From contig WYBX01000154.1 in assembly GCA_011525695.1 (NCBI GenBank), positions 1 to 64,000 of the forward strand: DNA of 64,000 bases, given 5' to 3'. Positions 44,427 through 53,405 of this stretch are shown here, one piece after another; positions within the stretch are counted from its first letter, which is position 1, and each line of letters opens with the position of its first letter. The notes beneath the pieces are model-generated. The model saw only the letters and a list, made by a program, of their open reading frames with translations, was not told where the DNA came from and made no database searches. This DNA is from Verrucomicrobiia bacterium. Lineage in GTDB: Bacteria; Verrucomicrobiota; Verrucomicrobiia; Opitutales; Opitutaceae. The position numbers and the translations under genes were made by a program.

Positions 44427-45895
44427 ACCTGCCGGCATCCGGCACCGCCCGCCGTGAGAAGCTTCGCCCATCCCTTTTCAAGCTGCTGCCGTCGCCGGTC
44501 AGAATGCGCCGGAGCTGGGCATTCGGCCCGGTGATGGTGCTGATGGCGTCGGGGGCGCCTGCGGCGACGGACCTGCCCGCGCTCTGGGCGGAACGGGCCA
44601 AGTCGGTCGTTGCGGTCGAATATGTCACCGAGACCGAGACCGAGCGGCAGCTGACGGCATCGATGGGAACGGTGATTGACGGGGAGGGCACCATCATCCT
44701 GCCGGCGGATGCCGTGGATCCGCGGGCCGCGATATGGCAGCTGAAGGAATTCAAGGTTTATGTGCCTTCGGATCCGGAAAGCGTCCCGGCTGTTTACCTG
44801 GGCCAGGATGCCTTCACCGGCTGGCATTTTGTCCGGGCCGCGGAAGCCATTCGTTCGCGTGTGGTACCGATCACCGCCTTCGTGCGCGACGGCTCCCCGG
44901 ACGCACCGGAACTGGCCGAACTCGTCTGGGGGATCGGGCTGCGCCACAAGGACGAGGATTTCGCACCGTACCTGCTCCAGGGACATGTCGCACTGATCCA
45001 GTCGCTGCCGCAGCGCGTCGCGATTGCGCAGCAGGAGGTCGCAGCGCCGGGGCTGCCGGTCTTCAACCGGTCAGGCGAGTTTGTCGGCTTGGCGGTTTCC
45101 TCGTTTGGCCAGAGCTACCTGCAGTTCTCCCGCGCGGTCTCCGGTGCCCCTGTGATTTTGATCAATGTGGAGGAGAGCAGTGCATTCACGGTGGCGGGGG
45201 AGGTTCTGCCCTATCTGGGGCGGGTGCCCCAGCACGCCTCCGGCCGGCCGCTGGCCTGGCTGGGGACCTATGGGCTCGAGCCGATGGATCGCGACGTGGC
45301 AAAGTTTCTCAAGCTCAGCGCGCAATCCGGCGTCGTCGTGAGTGAGGTGCTGGAAGGCAGCCCGGCCGAGCAGGCCGGGCTCGAGGATCGCGACATCATC
45401 CTGGCGCTCGACGGAGAACCGCTGCCCCGGTTGAAACCGGATCGCGTGATCGTCACGCACATCCAGCGGGAGATCGACCGCCGCGCTCCCGGCCAGACGC
45501 TGGGCCTGACGGTGTTGCGCGGCAGCGAACGGATCGAACTGGCCGTGGTCCTCGGCGAACAACCGAAGCTCATGCGCGAGGCGGAACGGAAATATTTCGA
45601 CACGCTCGGGCTGACGGCGCGGGAATTCGTTTACAGCGACGGCATTGCACAGCGCATCAAGCCCGCCGAGGCGGGCGGCGTCATCGTGCACTATGTGAAG
45701 CCGAGCAGTCCGGTCGCCATCGCCGGGTTGCGGCGCGAGGATTGGCTGCGCGAGATCGACGGAGTGGAAGTGGAGACCTTCCCGGAGGCCGTGGAGCAAC
45801 TGGGCCGAATCGAGCGCGACGAGACGCGGTCGGAGTTTGTGCTGCTCGTGCGTCGGGGGGCTGAAACCGCCGTGCTGCGGGTCAAGCTGCGCTGA
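44423..45895 (+). CDS. Degenerate HtrA paralogue with PDZ domains
   Basis: 490 residues from the ATG at 44423, overlapping the upstream stop. It has a basic N-terminus and a hydrophobic stretch (AFGPVMVLMASGAPAA). The protease domain is recognisable, but the triad positions are lost: the NAHV equivalent reads PADAV, the DLAV equivalent reads FTGWHFV, and the GNSGGP loop reads APGLPVFN. Two PDZ domains remain intact (GVVVSEVLEGSPAEQAGLEDRD; GVIVHYVKPSSPVAIAGLRRED). It is probably a catalytically dead partner, adaptor or regulator of the coupled active protease. Confidence 0.88.
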   Translation: MNLPASGTARREKLRPSLFKLLPSPVRMRRSWAFGPVMVLMASGAPAATDLPALWAERAKSVVAVEYVTETETERQLTASMGTVIDGEGTIILPADAVDPRAAIWQLKEFKVYVPSDPESVPAVYLGQDAFTGWHFVRAAEAIRSRVVPITAFVRDGSPDAPELAELVWGIGLRHKDEDFAPYLLQGHVALIQSLPQRVAIAQQEVAAPGLPVFNRSGEFVGLAVSSFGQSYLQFSRAVSGAPVILINVEESSAFTVAGEVLPYLGRVPQHASGRPLAWLGTYGLEPMDRDVAKFLKLSAQSGVVVSEVLEGSPAEQAGLEDRDIILALDGEPLPRLKPDRVIVTHIQREIDRRAPGQTLGLTVLRGSERIELAVVLGEQPKLMREAERKYFDTLGLTAREFVYSDGIAQRIKPAEAGGVIVHYVKPSSPVAIAGLRREDWLREIDGVEVETFPEAVEQLGRIERDETRSEFVLLVRRGAETAVLRVKLR

Positions 45896-45922
45896 TCGGC
45901 AATCGTTTGAGCGGATGACGGG

Positions 45923-46531
45923 TTACCGCCGCCGCCGCGGCTGTTGCAGTTCTGCGATCTGGTTTTGTGTCGTGGCCAGCTGATCCAGCAACTCGCGGAG
46001 TCGCGCGCGTGATTCGTCTACGGCCCGCTGCAGTTCGGCGGAACTGGCCCGTGACTGCTCGAGCTCACGTTGGAGGCGACCAACCACTGCTTCCGCCTCG
46101 CTGGCGCGCTTCTGGAGCTGCTCCCGCACTTCGGCCGACTGGCTGCTTTCCTGCTGGTAGCGGGATTCCAGCTGCTTGGCGTTCGAGCGGAGGCGCTCGA
46201 TCTGCTGGTTGAGTTCCTCTTGCAGCCGCGTCGCCGATTGCGTGGCCTCGGCCAGCTGGGCTTCGAACCGCGACGATCCTTTCCTGGCTGCTTCGAGTTG
46301 CTTTTGCAGATCGGCCGAGCCTCCCGTGGCGGCGTCCAGTTCCTTCTGCAGGTTGGCTGACTCGCTCCGGGCTTGGCCAAGCTCCGTTTGGGATGAACTG
46401 TAAGCGGCCCTGGACTCCCGCAACTGGCTCCAGAATACGAAGGCCGCGATGACTGCGGCGGCGGCGAGAATCGCAAGCACGACGGTCGCCGCCGCCCCTC
46501 TGTGGCGATGGACAGATGGGGTAGCGTTCAT
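45923..46531 (-). CDS. Membrane-anchored coiled-coil protein
   Basis: 202 residues. One transmembrane segment (AAATVVLAILAAAAVIAAFVFW, residues about 13-34) is followed by about 160 residues of heptad-rich coiled coil with near-repeats such as LQKELDAATGGSADLQKQLEAA. The end is basic (PRRRR). The topology suggests a periplasmic rod. No family is recognised. It lies downstream of the anti-sigma gene on the same strand after a gap of 148 bases in which I see nothing. A structural or envelope-stress role is only a guess. Confidence 0.8.
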   Translation of the reverse strand: MNATPSVHRHRGAAATVVLAILAAAAVIAAFVFWSQLRESRAAYSSSQTELGQARSESANLQKELDAATGGSADLQKQLEAARKGSSRFEAQLAEATQSATRLQEELNQQIERLRSNAKQLESRYQQESSQSAEVREQLQKRASEAEAVVGRLQRELEQSRASSAELQRAVDESRARLRELLDQLATTQNQIAELQQPRRRR

Positions 46532-46679
46532 GACACCGACAATCTACCCGCAAAACACGCCTGATCAAATGCCTGCTCGAAAGGACTGTAACCGGCAGCG
46601 GGGCGAGCATCCGTCGGGCTCAAGCTGGACACCCTGCGTGGTTTATTCAGTCAACCCGCGCTGGAAGTCACGGGCGGGC

Positions 46680-47162
46680 TCAGATCCGGGATCCGGCGGT
46701 GTCGCTCGCCCAGACCACGAGCCATCCGCTCTCGTCGTCGACATACACAACCGTGGACGCGGTTCGGGAGGGCACTTCCACAAATTCTGCGCGCGCGAAG
46801 TGCCGGGGCTCCGGACTGGAGGTTGAAATTGGCGCATCGGGTGCCAGCACCATCATGCACGCGAAAGCTGCGGCAGCGGCCAGTGGCGTTGCCAGCCAGG
46901 CCGGCACTCTGGCCGAGCGGGCGGAGTCCACCCCGCCATGGCGCAGCACCCGCCGCAGATCGGTCCAGGCGCGGTCGGAGTCCGGCACCGCAGCGGATCG
47001 GATTCGCGCCCTCCAGGTTGAAAGCGCCGCGGCCAGTGCGTCGTGCCTGGACCGGCATGCCGCGCAATCGGCCAGGTGAGCCGCCAGTCCGGCCGAACGG
47101 TCCCGTCCGGCGGCAGGGTCATCGCCGGAAAAGATCAGATGTTCGGCTTCGTGGCAGTTCAT
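46680..47162 (-). CDS. Putative zinc-finger anti-sigma factor
   Basis: 160 residues from the ATG at 47162 (MNCHEAEHLIF). Residues 1-45 are a zf-HC2-like zinc-binding anti-sigma domain: Cys3/His4 plus HLADCAACRSRH. A transmembrane helix (WLATPLAAAAAFACMMVLA) lies near residues 90-110, leaving a short periplasmic tail. It probably holds the ECF sigma factor encoded upstream on the same strand at the membrane. The tail has no recognised sensor domain. Confidence 0.82.
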   Translation of the reverse strand: MNCHEAEHLIFSGDDPAAGRDRSAGLAAHLADCAACRSRHDALAAALSTWRARIRSAAVPDSDRAWTDLRRVLRHGGVDSARSARVPAWLATPLAAAAAFACMMVLAPDAPISTSSPEPRHFARAEFVEVPSRTASTVVYVDDESGWLVVWASDTAGSRI

Positions 47163-47247
47163 GGAATGGCGCAATACCGTCCTGAGACGGGCCACTGCCG
47201 GTGCATATTCAAATTAACTCCCATGGCTCCAAGTCGCCCGGGGTGCA

Positions 47248-47694
47248 TCAGTTGGCAATGATGATCACCGCCCAGACATCGCCCTTGTCACCATGGGCGG
47301 GGCCGCCGAGGACGGCAGGGCGGCCAGCCGGCAGAGCTAGTGCGGTATCCATCAGATCGCGGTTGCCCTGCCGCCAGCGCAGCCGCACCCGTGTTTCCCG
47401 CGCACCGGTACGATCACCGCTCAGTTCCAGTCGATGGCCCTGGGCGAGCGTGAGGGTGGCACGTCCGCCTTCCGACACGCGCGCGGAGGCTTCCCCCACC
47501 GCCCGGAAAGTCTCGAAGCGGAGGATCCGGCGCAGGGTGGCCTCGAACGGAGCGAGCTTCGGGTCGGATTTGCCCTTCTGCGGCGAGGCGCTGATCAGGA
47601 TCGCCCGCACCGACACGCCTTCGGCCGCGCGAGCCGGGCTGCCCCCGAGGGTGAAAGCAGATGCAACCGCGAGGGCGAGTATAAGCATTCTCAT
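47248..47694 (-). CDS. Small secreted protein coupled to sigma factor
   Basis: 148 residues with a clear signal peptide (MLILALAVASAFTLGGSPARA). The mature part is one beta-rich domain (VSVRAILISASPQKGKSDPKL; LTLAQGHRLELSG; ETRVRLRWRQG; VWAVIIIAN). Its ATG overlaps the stop of the ECF sigma gene, so it is made together with it. I do not recognise the family. It could be a periplasmic input or target protein of the sigma/anti-sigma pair. Confidence 0.82.
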   Translation of the reverse strand: MRMLILALAVASAFTLGGSPARAAEGVSVRAILISASPQKGKSDPKLAPFEATLRRILRFETFRAVGEASARVSEGGRATLTLAQGHRLELSGDRTGARETRVRLRWRQGNRDLMDTALALPAGRPAVLGGPAHGDKGDVWAVIIIAN

Positions 47695-48287
47695 GGCGAA
47701 TCTCCGAGTTTTTGAGCCAGCAGCCGGCGGGCATGAAACAGCCGCGACATGACGGTGCCACGTCGAATGCCGACTGCAGTGGCAATTTCATCGTAGGAAA
47801 GTCCATTGATTTCCCGCAGCGCGAGCACGGCGCGATGCTTGGGCGGCAGCGAGGCGATGGCACGTTCAATCCGCCCAACACCCTCGCGTTCCTCGAGTTC
47901 CTGCCGCGGGTTTCCGGGTGCCGCCGGCTCGGCGATTCCCCGGCCATGGTCCTCGTCCGACGCCGCCAGGAAGGGCAGAAACCGGCCGAGCCAGCGCTGG
48001 CGGCTGCGCAGATGGTCGATGGACCGGCGCACGGCAATGGGATGAAGCCAGGTCGAGAATTTCGCATCGCCGCGGAAGGTCTTCAGGTTTTTCCACACGG
48101 TCAGCCAGACCTCCTGGCAGACGTCACGCGCCGAGTGCTCGTCGTGCACCACCGAGACCACCAGCCGGAAAACCGGCTCGTAATGCAGCCGCATCAATCG
48201 GCCGAACGCATCCTCGTTGCCCGATTGCGCCTGGAGCACCAAAGCGCGTTCCGCTTCAGGGGAAAGGATCTCGGCAACGTCGTCCAC
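47691..48287 (-). CDS. ECF-type RNA polymerase sigma factor
   Basis: 198 residues from the GTG at 48287 (VDDVAEILSPEAERALVLQA); a frame upstream to 48353 is possible but less protein-like. Region 2 is LHYEPVFRLVVSVVHDEHSARDVCQEVWLTVWKNL with FRGDAKFSTWLHPIAVRRSIDHLR. Region 4 is IASLPPKHRAVLALREINGLSYDEIATAVGIRRGTVMSRLFHARRLL. It is a group-4 sigma factor. The genes downstream encode a small secreted protein and a zinc-finger anti-sigma factor. It is divergent from riboflavin synthase. Confidence 0.94.
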   Translation of the reverse strand: MDDVAEILSPEAERALVLQAQSGNEDAFGRLMRLHYEPVFRLVVSVVHDEHSARDVCQEVWLTVWKNLKTFRGDAKFSTWLHPIAVRRSIDHLRSRQRWLGRFLPFLAASDEDHGRGIAEPAAPGNPRQELEEREGVGRIERAIASLPPKHRAVLALREINGLSYDEIATAVGIRRGTVMSRLFHARRLLAQKLGDSP

Positions 48288-48422
48288 GGACGGGATGGGA
48301 CATAATCGGCAGGTGGCGGTTGCGACAAAATGCGCGGCGGGCGCCGACCGCAAGTGTCGTGCTCAAATCGGGCGCGTTTGCGGCTTGGCGGCCGGGCCAA
48401 AGGCGGTTTGCTCGGTTCAGCC

Positions 48423-49019
48423 ATGTTCACCGGAATTGTCGAGGAAGCGGGAAAGGTCATTTCCTTTGCGGCCAGAGCCAGCGCCTGGGAGCTCGTCATC
48501 GGGGCGCAGGCCGCTTTGGCAGATCTGGCCCTGGGTGACAGCATCGCGGTGAACGGTTGCTGCCTCACGGTGGCCCGGTTCGACAAGGAAAGTTTCAGTT
48601 TCGACGTCCTGGAGGAAACGCGCCGGCTAACGAATTTTCATGCGCTGGCGCCAGGGACGCTGGTCAATCTCGAGCGCAGCCTGCGTTTCGGGGGCAAGGT
48701 TGGCGGGCACTTTGTCACCGGTCACATCGACGCAGTCGGAACGGTGGAAGTGATGGAACAGCGCGGGAAGGACTATTACCTGCAGGTGAGGCTGCCCGGG
48801 GGCACGGGTCGTTATGTGGTGCACAAGGGCAGCATCGCGCTGGATGGAATCTCGCTGACCATCGCGGAGGTCACCGAAACCGGGTTGGCGGTCTGGCTGA
48901 TTCCGACGACAATGGAAGTGACGAATCTGCGCGAGAAGCAGGCGGGCGACTTGGTGAACCTGGAGTTCGATTTGCTCGGCAAGCACGTCGAAAAACTGTT
49001 GCAGTCGCGGACGTCGTGA
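48423..49019 (+). CDS. ribE: Riboflavin synthase alpha chain
   Basis: 198 residues from the ATG at 48423 (MFTGIVEEAGKV, the canonical start). Two tandem lumazine-binding domains are present: VNGCCLTVARFD ... FDVLEETRRLTNF in the first, and GGHFVTGHIDAVGTV ... KGSIALDGISLTIAEV in the second. It joins two lumazine molecules to give riboflavin. No other rib genes are in the window. The next gene on the strand is a uracil-DNA glycosylase starting within 9 bases of, or overlapping, its stop codon. Confidence 0.96.
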   Translation: MFTGIVEEAGKVISFAARASAWELVIGAQAALADLALGDSIAVNGCCLTVARFDKESFSFDVLEETRRLTNFHALAPGTLVNLERSLRFGGKVGGHFVTGHIDAVGTVEVMEQRGKDYYLQVRLPGGTGRYVVHKGSIALDGISLTIAEVTETGLAVWLIPTTMEVTNLREKQAGDLVNLEFDLLGKHVEKLLQSRTS

Positions 49020-49027
49020 AACCTGCC

Positions 49028-49960
49028 ATGCGGCACGCGCTTCTAGCCCTGACCGAGGAATTGCGCCGGATGAAGTCGTCCGGGCTGAAGGCGGTCGCCG
49101 TTTCGGATGAAAGCCTCGCCGCGATCCGCGGGGTGATCGTTGCGCGAAGTGGGACTGAGCGTCCGCCACCCGAGCAAGCTGCCACGGCAGAGCCACCCGC
49201 TGCATCTGCGGAACCAGGCGAGCGTTCGCGGCCCGCTTTGGTGCCGCCGCCGGCGGCTGCGCCGAGCGTGGCGGCTCCGGCCCCAGCGCTCCCGCCGCCG
49301 CCGGCCTTCACGATGCCGGCGGGAGACAAGCCGACACGCTGGGCGGCGCTTCAGGCCGCCGTCCAAGGCGATGCCGTTTGCGCTGCGAATGTCCGGCCGG
49401 GAAAGAAGATTGTGCTCGGGGTCGGCTCCCTGGATGCGACCATCATGTTCGTGGGTGAGGCGCCCGGGGCAGAGGAGGAGATTCAGGGCGAGCCGTTCGT
49501 GGGCCCGGCGGGTCAGCTATTGACGAGAATGATCCAGGCAATGGGGCTCAAGCGCGAGGAGGTCTACATCGGGAACATTATGAACTGGCGGCCGCAAATG
49601 CCGACCGCGGAGGGCAGGGAGCAAGTCGGCAACCGGCCGCCAAATCAGGAAGAGATGCAGTACTGCCTCCCCTACCTGCGGGCGCAAATCGAGGTTGTCC
49701 AACCGCAGGTGCTCGTCGCGCTCGGCACAACTGCGGCGCAGGGCCTCCTCGGATTCGGGACCTTCAAAATGCTCGGTGAGATTCGTGGGCAATGGCGCGA
49801 GTTTTCCGGCAGGCCGCTGATGGTCACCTACCATCCGAGCTACATCCTGCGCAATCAGTCGAACCGTTCGAAACGGATGATCTGGGAGGATCTGCTGAAG
49901 GTCATGGAACGGGTCGGGCTGCCGATCTCGGAAAAGCAGCGGAAATTCTTCCTCGGTTAG
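49028..49960 (+). CDS. Family-4-like uracil-DNA glycosylase, Fe-S ligands missing
   Basis: 310 residues from the ATG at 49028; a GTG at 49016 overlapping the ribE stop is an alternative. Residues 1-45 are helical. Residues about 45-100 form a Pro/Ala linker. The rest is a family-4-type glycosylase with IMFVGEAPGAEEEIQGEPFVGPAGQLL and the HPSYILRNQSNRSKR motif. Family-4 enzymes hold a 4Fe-4S cluster with four cysteines (CxxC, KCRPP and one later). Here the first pair is reduced to one cysteine (AVCAANVRPG), KCRPP is NWRPQ, and only the later one (MQYCLPYL) remains. The stop codon is the TAG at the edge of a mobile repeat. Confidence 0.88.
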   Translation: MRHALLALTEELRRMKSSGLKAVAVSDESLAAIRGVIVARSGTERPPPEQAATAEPPAASAEPGERSRPALVPPPAAAPSVAAPAPALPPPPAFTMPAGDKPTRWAALQAAVQGDAVCAANVRPGKKIVLGVGSLDATIMFVGEAPGAEEEIQGEPFVGPAGQLLTRMIQAMGLKREEVYIGNIMNWRPQMPTAEGREQVGNRPPNQEEMQYCLPYLRAQIEVVQPQVLVALGTTAAQGLLGFGTFKMLGEIRGQWREFSGRPLMVTYHPSYILRNQSNRSKRMIWEDLLKVMERVGLPISEKQRKFFLG

Positions 49961-50112
49961 CAGCCCGTCGGACTTGCAGTCGATCGCAGCAAGCATTCAT
50001 GCCATTATTCCGGCAACTTGGTGGGCCTTGCTGACGGGCTAGCAGCGTGTTCCTTCTCTTTTACATCCCGGCCAATACAGTCGGATGCTAAGTCCGACAC
50101 GCTGGTAGCTAG
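49957..50112. mobile_element. CTAG-bounded miniature element (MITE-like), copy A
   Basis: Two palindrome-ended units lie in tandem. Unit 1 is 49961-50038, from CAGCCCGTCGGACTTGCAGT to ...GACGGG. Unit 2 is 50043-50104, 62 bases. CTAG lies between them at 50039-50042 and again at 50109-50112; TTAG precedes unit 1. The inverse complement of unit 2 matches 54426-54487 at about 50 of 62 positions with no gaps. The first 22 bases of unit 1 are the exact inverse of the right end of copy B. The stop codon of the glycosylase (TAG, 49958-49960) and that of the HPt gene on the other strand (50109-50111) fall in the bounding tetramers. Confidence 0.75.
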
Positions 50113-50468
50113 CGCTTGACCAAAGCCAGCAGCGCGGCGTCGGCACGGGCAAACTCCGCTCTTACCTGCGCCAGCAGGGGCTCAACCTGGCCAAGGCCAT
50201 TCGTCCTGGATTCGATCTCGAGCTTCTCGGCGGCCAGGCGCAGGGCGATTGCCCCGAGGTTTGCCGAGCTTCCCTTGATGCTGTGCGCCGCCCGCGTGAA
50301 CTTGCCGACATCGCCCGAAGCCATGCTCTCATCCAGTTCGGCAAGGCGGGCCGGAGTGTCCTCGAGGAAGATTGCCGTGATCTCGCGGAGGAACTCGTCG
50401 CCGTCGTCCGGGTTGAGCGCCCGGAGGTTTTCTATTGCACGCGGATCGATGACGGCGGAATCGGACAT
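50109..50468 (-). CDS. Orphan HPt phosphotransfer protein
   Basis: 119 residues from the ATG at 50468 (MSDSAVIDPRAIENL). The open frame extends upstream but the extra part has no HPt character and approaches metK. The single domain is a four-helix HPt with the phosphorylatable His62 in AHSIKGSSANLG. It would relay phosphate between a hybrid kinase and a response regulator. No hybrid kinase is adjacent; a PAS-containing kinase lies at 55-56.5 kb but has no receiver domain. The stop codon lies in the edge of the mobile element. Confidence 0.85.
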   Translation of the reverse strand: MSDSAVIDPRAIENLRALNPDDGDEFLREITAIFLEDTPARLAELDESMASGDVGKFTRAAHSIKGSSANLGAIALRLAAEKLEIESRTNGLGQVEPLLAQVRAEFARADAALLALVKR

Positions 50469-50654
50469 GCGGAAGGCTCGCGGGAGAGCATCAGCGAAAT
50501 TCCGCACTTCGCAATGTATTTCCTTCGATTGCGCAATGACTTCCGGGAAATTATCAAAGATGGGGGAAGGGAAAGGCGGACGATTATCCGGGGAGGCAGG
50601 TGAAGCGGAACCTTTGGACGCATCACAAAATCGGAATATGTTGATATTCGTCTT

Positions 50655-50687
50655 GCCCCGCAGGGCTGCGCAACAATCCTGCGGGGC
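50655..50687 (+). promoter_or_regulatory. Hairpin in the metK leader
   Basis: A perfect 10-bp inverted repeat, GCCCCGCAGG (50655-50664) and CCTGCGGGGC (50678-50687), with a 13-base loop ends 16 bases before the metK ATG. No T-tract follows, so it is not a plain terminator. It may control translation of metK. I could not match it to a known SAM or SAH riboswitch. Confidence 0.4.
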
Positions 50688-50703
50688 CACAACGTCACTC
50701 CCC

Positions 50704-51915
<1,212 letters not shown>

Positions 51916-51919
51916 GCCC

Positions 51920-53347
51920 ATGTCCAGCCTGAGCACTGCTGCCAATCCCCGCGACTATCACGTCAAGGACATCACCCTCGCCGACTGGGGTCGGAAGGAG
52001 ATTGCCATCGCCGAGCACGAGATGCCGGGCTTGATGGCGGTCCGCCGTAAATTTGGCCCGTCGCGCCCGCTTGCCGGCGTGCGGATCACCGGATCGCTGC
52101 ACATGACCATCCAGACGGCGGTTCTGATCGAGACGCTGAAGGAACTGGGAGCGGACGTCCGGTGGGCGTCGTGCAACATCTTCTCAACCCAGGATCACGC
52201 CGCGGCGGCTATCGCGCAGACTGGCACGCCGGTCTTTGCCTGGAAGGGCGAGACCCTCGAGGAATACTGGGATCTCACGCTCCGCGCCGTTTCCTTTCCC
52301 GGCGGCAAGGGCCCGCAGCTGGTCGTAGATGATGGCGGCGATGTCACCTTGTTGATTCACCGGGGCTGCGAGCTGGAGGAGGGTAGCGACTGGGTCAACA
52401 CGGCCTCAGGCTCCCACGAGGAGCAGGTGATCAAGAACCTGCTCAAACGCGTCCACCGGGAGGACCCGCTGAAATGGACGACACTCGCGAAGGAGTGGCG
52501 CGGCGTCTCCGAGGAGACCACGACGGGCGTCCACCGGCTCTACCAGATGCTCGAGCAGGGCAAGCTTCGGGTGCCGGCCATCAACGTCAACGACTCGGTC
52601 ACCAAGTCGAAATTCGACAACCTCTACGGGTGCCGCGAATCGCTGGCAGACGGGCTGAAGCGGGCCACCGACGTCATGATTGCGGGCAAGGTGGCCTGTG
52701 TCTGCGGGTACGGCGACGTTGGCAAGGGATCGGCCCACTCGCTGAAGGGATTCGGTGCGCGGGTGATCGTGACCGAGATCGATCCGATCAATGCGCTGCA
52801 GGCGGCGATGGAGGGTTTCGAGGTGAACACGATCGAGTCCACGCTCGGCCGGGCGGACATCTACGTGACGACCACGGGCAACCGCGACATCATCACGCTC
52901 GAGCACATGCGGGCGATGAAGGACCAGGCGATCGTCTGCAACATCGGTCATTTCGACAACGAGATCCAGGTGGACCGGTTGAACACCTCGGAGGCGAAGC
53001 GCATGAACGTGAAGCCGCAGTACGATCTCTACACGTTCCCGGACGGGCATAGCATTTACCTGCTGGCCGAGGGGCGGCTGGTGAACCTCGGCTGCGCGAC
53101 GGGCCATCCCTCGTTCGTCATGTCGAACAGCTTCACCAACCAGACGCTGGCGCAGATGGATCTCTGGAAGAACCGGGATCACTACGCGGTCGGGGTCTAC
53201 CGGCTGCCGAAGCACCTCGATGAGGAGGTTGCCCGGCTGCATCTGGAGAAGATTGGCGCCCGGTTGACGAAGCTCTCGCCGGAGCAGGCGGCCTACCTCG
53301 GGGTGCCCGTCGACGGCCCTTACAAGCCGGAGCATTATCGCTACTGA
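51920..53347 (+). CDS. ahcY: Adenosylhomocysteinase
   Basis: 475 residues, the length of the bacterial long form. It begins with KDITLADWGRKEIAIAEHEMPGLMA, contains FNVEDGSA-like substrate regions and the NAD-binding loop VCGYGDVGKGSAHSL with VTEIDPINALQAAMEGFEV, and ends GPYKPEHYRY, the conserved C-terminus that reaches into the neighbouring subunit. It hydrolyses S-adenosylhomocysteine to adenosine and homocysteine. It starts 4 bases after metK, so the two are co-transcribed. Confidence 0.97.
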   Translation: MSSLSTAANPRDYHVKDITLADWGRKEIAIAEHEMPGLMAVRRKFGPSRPLAGVRITGSLHMTIQTAVLIETLKELGADVRWASCNIFSTQDHAAAAIAQTGTPVFAWKGETLEEYWDLTLRAVSFPGGKGPQLVVDDGGDVTLLIHRGCELEEGSDWVNTASGSHEEQVIKNLLKRVHREDPLKWTTLAKEWRGVSEETTTGVHRLYQMLEQGKLRVPAINVNDSVTKSKFDNLYGCRESLADGLKRATDVMIAGKVACVCGYGDVGKGSAHSLKGFGARVIVTEIDPINALQAAMEGFEVNTIESTLGRADIYVTTTGNRDIITLEHMRAMKDQAIVCNIGHFDNEIQVDRLNTSEAKRMNVKPQYDLYTFPDGHSIYLLAEGRLVNLGCATGHPSFVMSNSFTNQTLAQMDLWKNRDHYAVGVYRLPKHLDEEVARLHLEKIGARLTKLSPEQAAYLGVPVDGPYKPEHYRY

Positions 53348-53371
53348 GTGGGGCCACCGTGATATTGGATT

Positions 53372-53405
53372 GAGCCGCTGCGGCTTCGCGCCGCATGCTC
53401 GGCTC
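53372..53405 (+). terminator. Hairpin between ahcY and dehydrogenase gene
   Basis: An imperfect stem, GAGCCGCTGCGGC with GCCGCATGCTCGGCTC around the loop TTCGC, ends one base before the ATG at 53406. It could end the metK-ahcY transcript or mask the start of the next gene. There is no T-tract. Confidence 0.4.
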
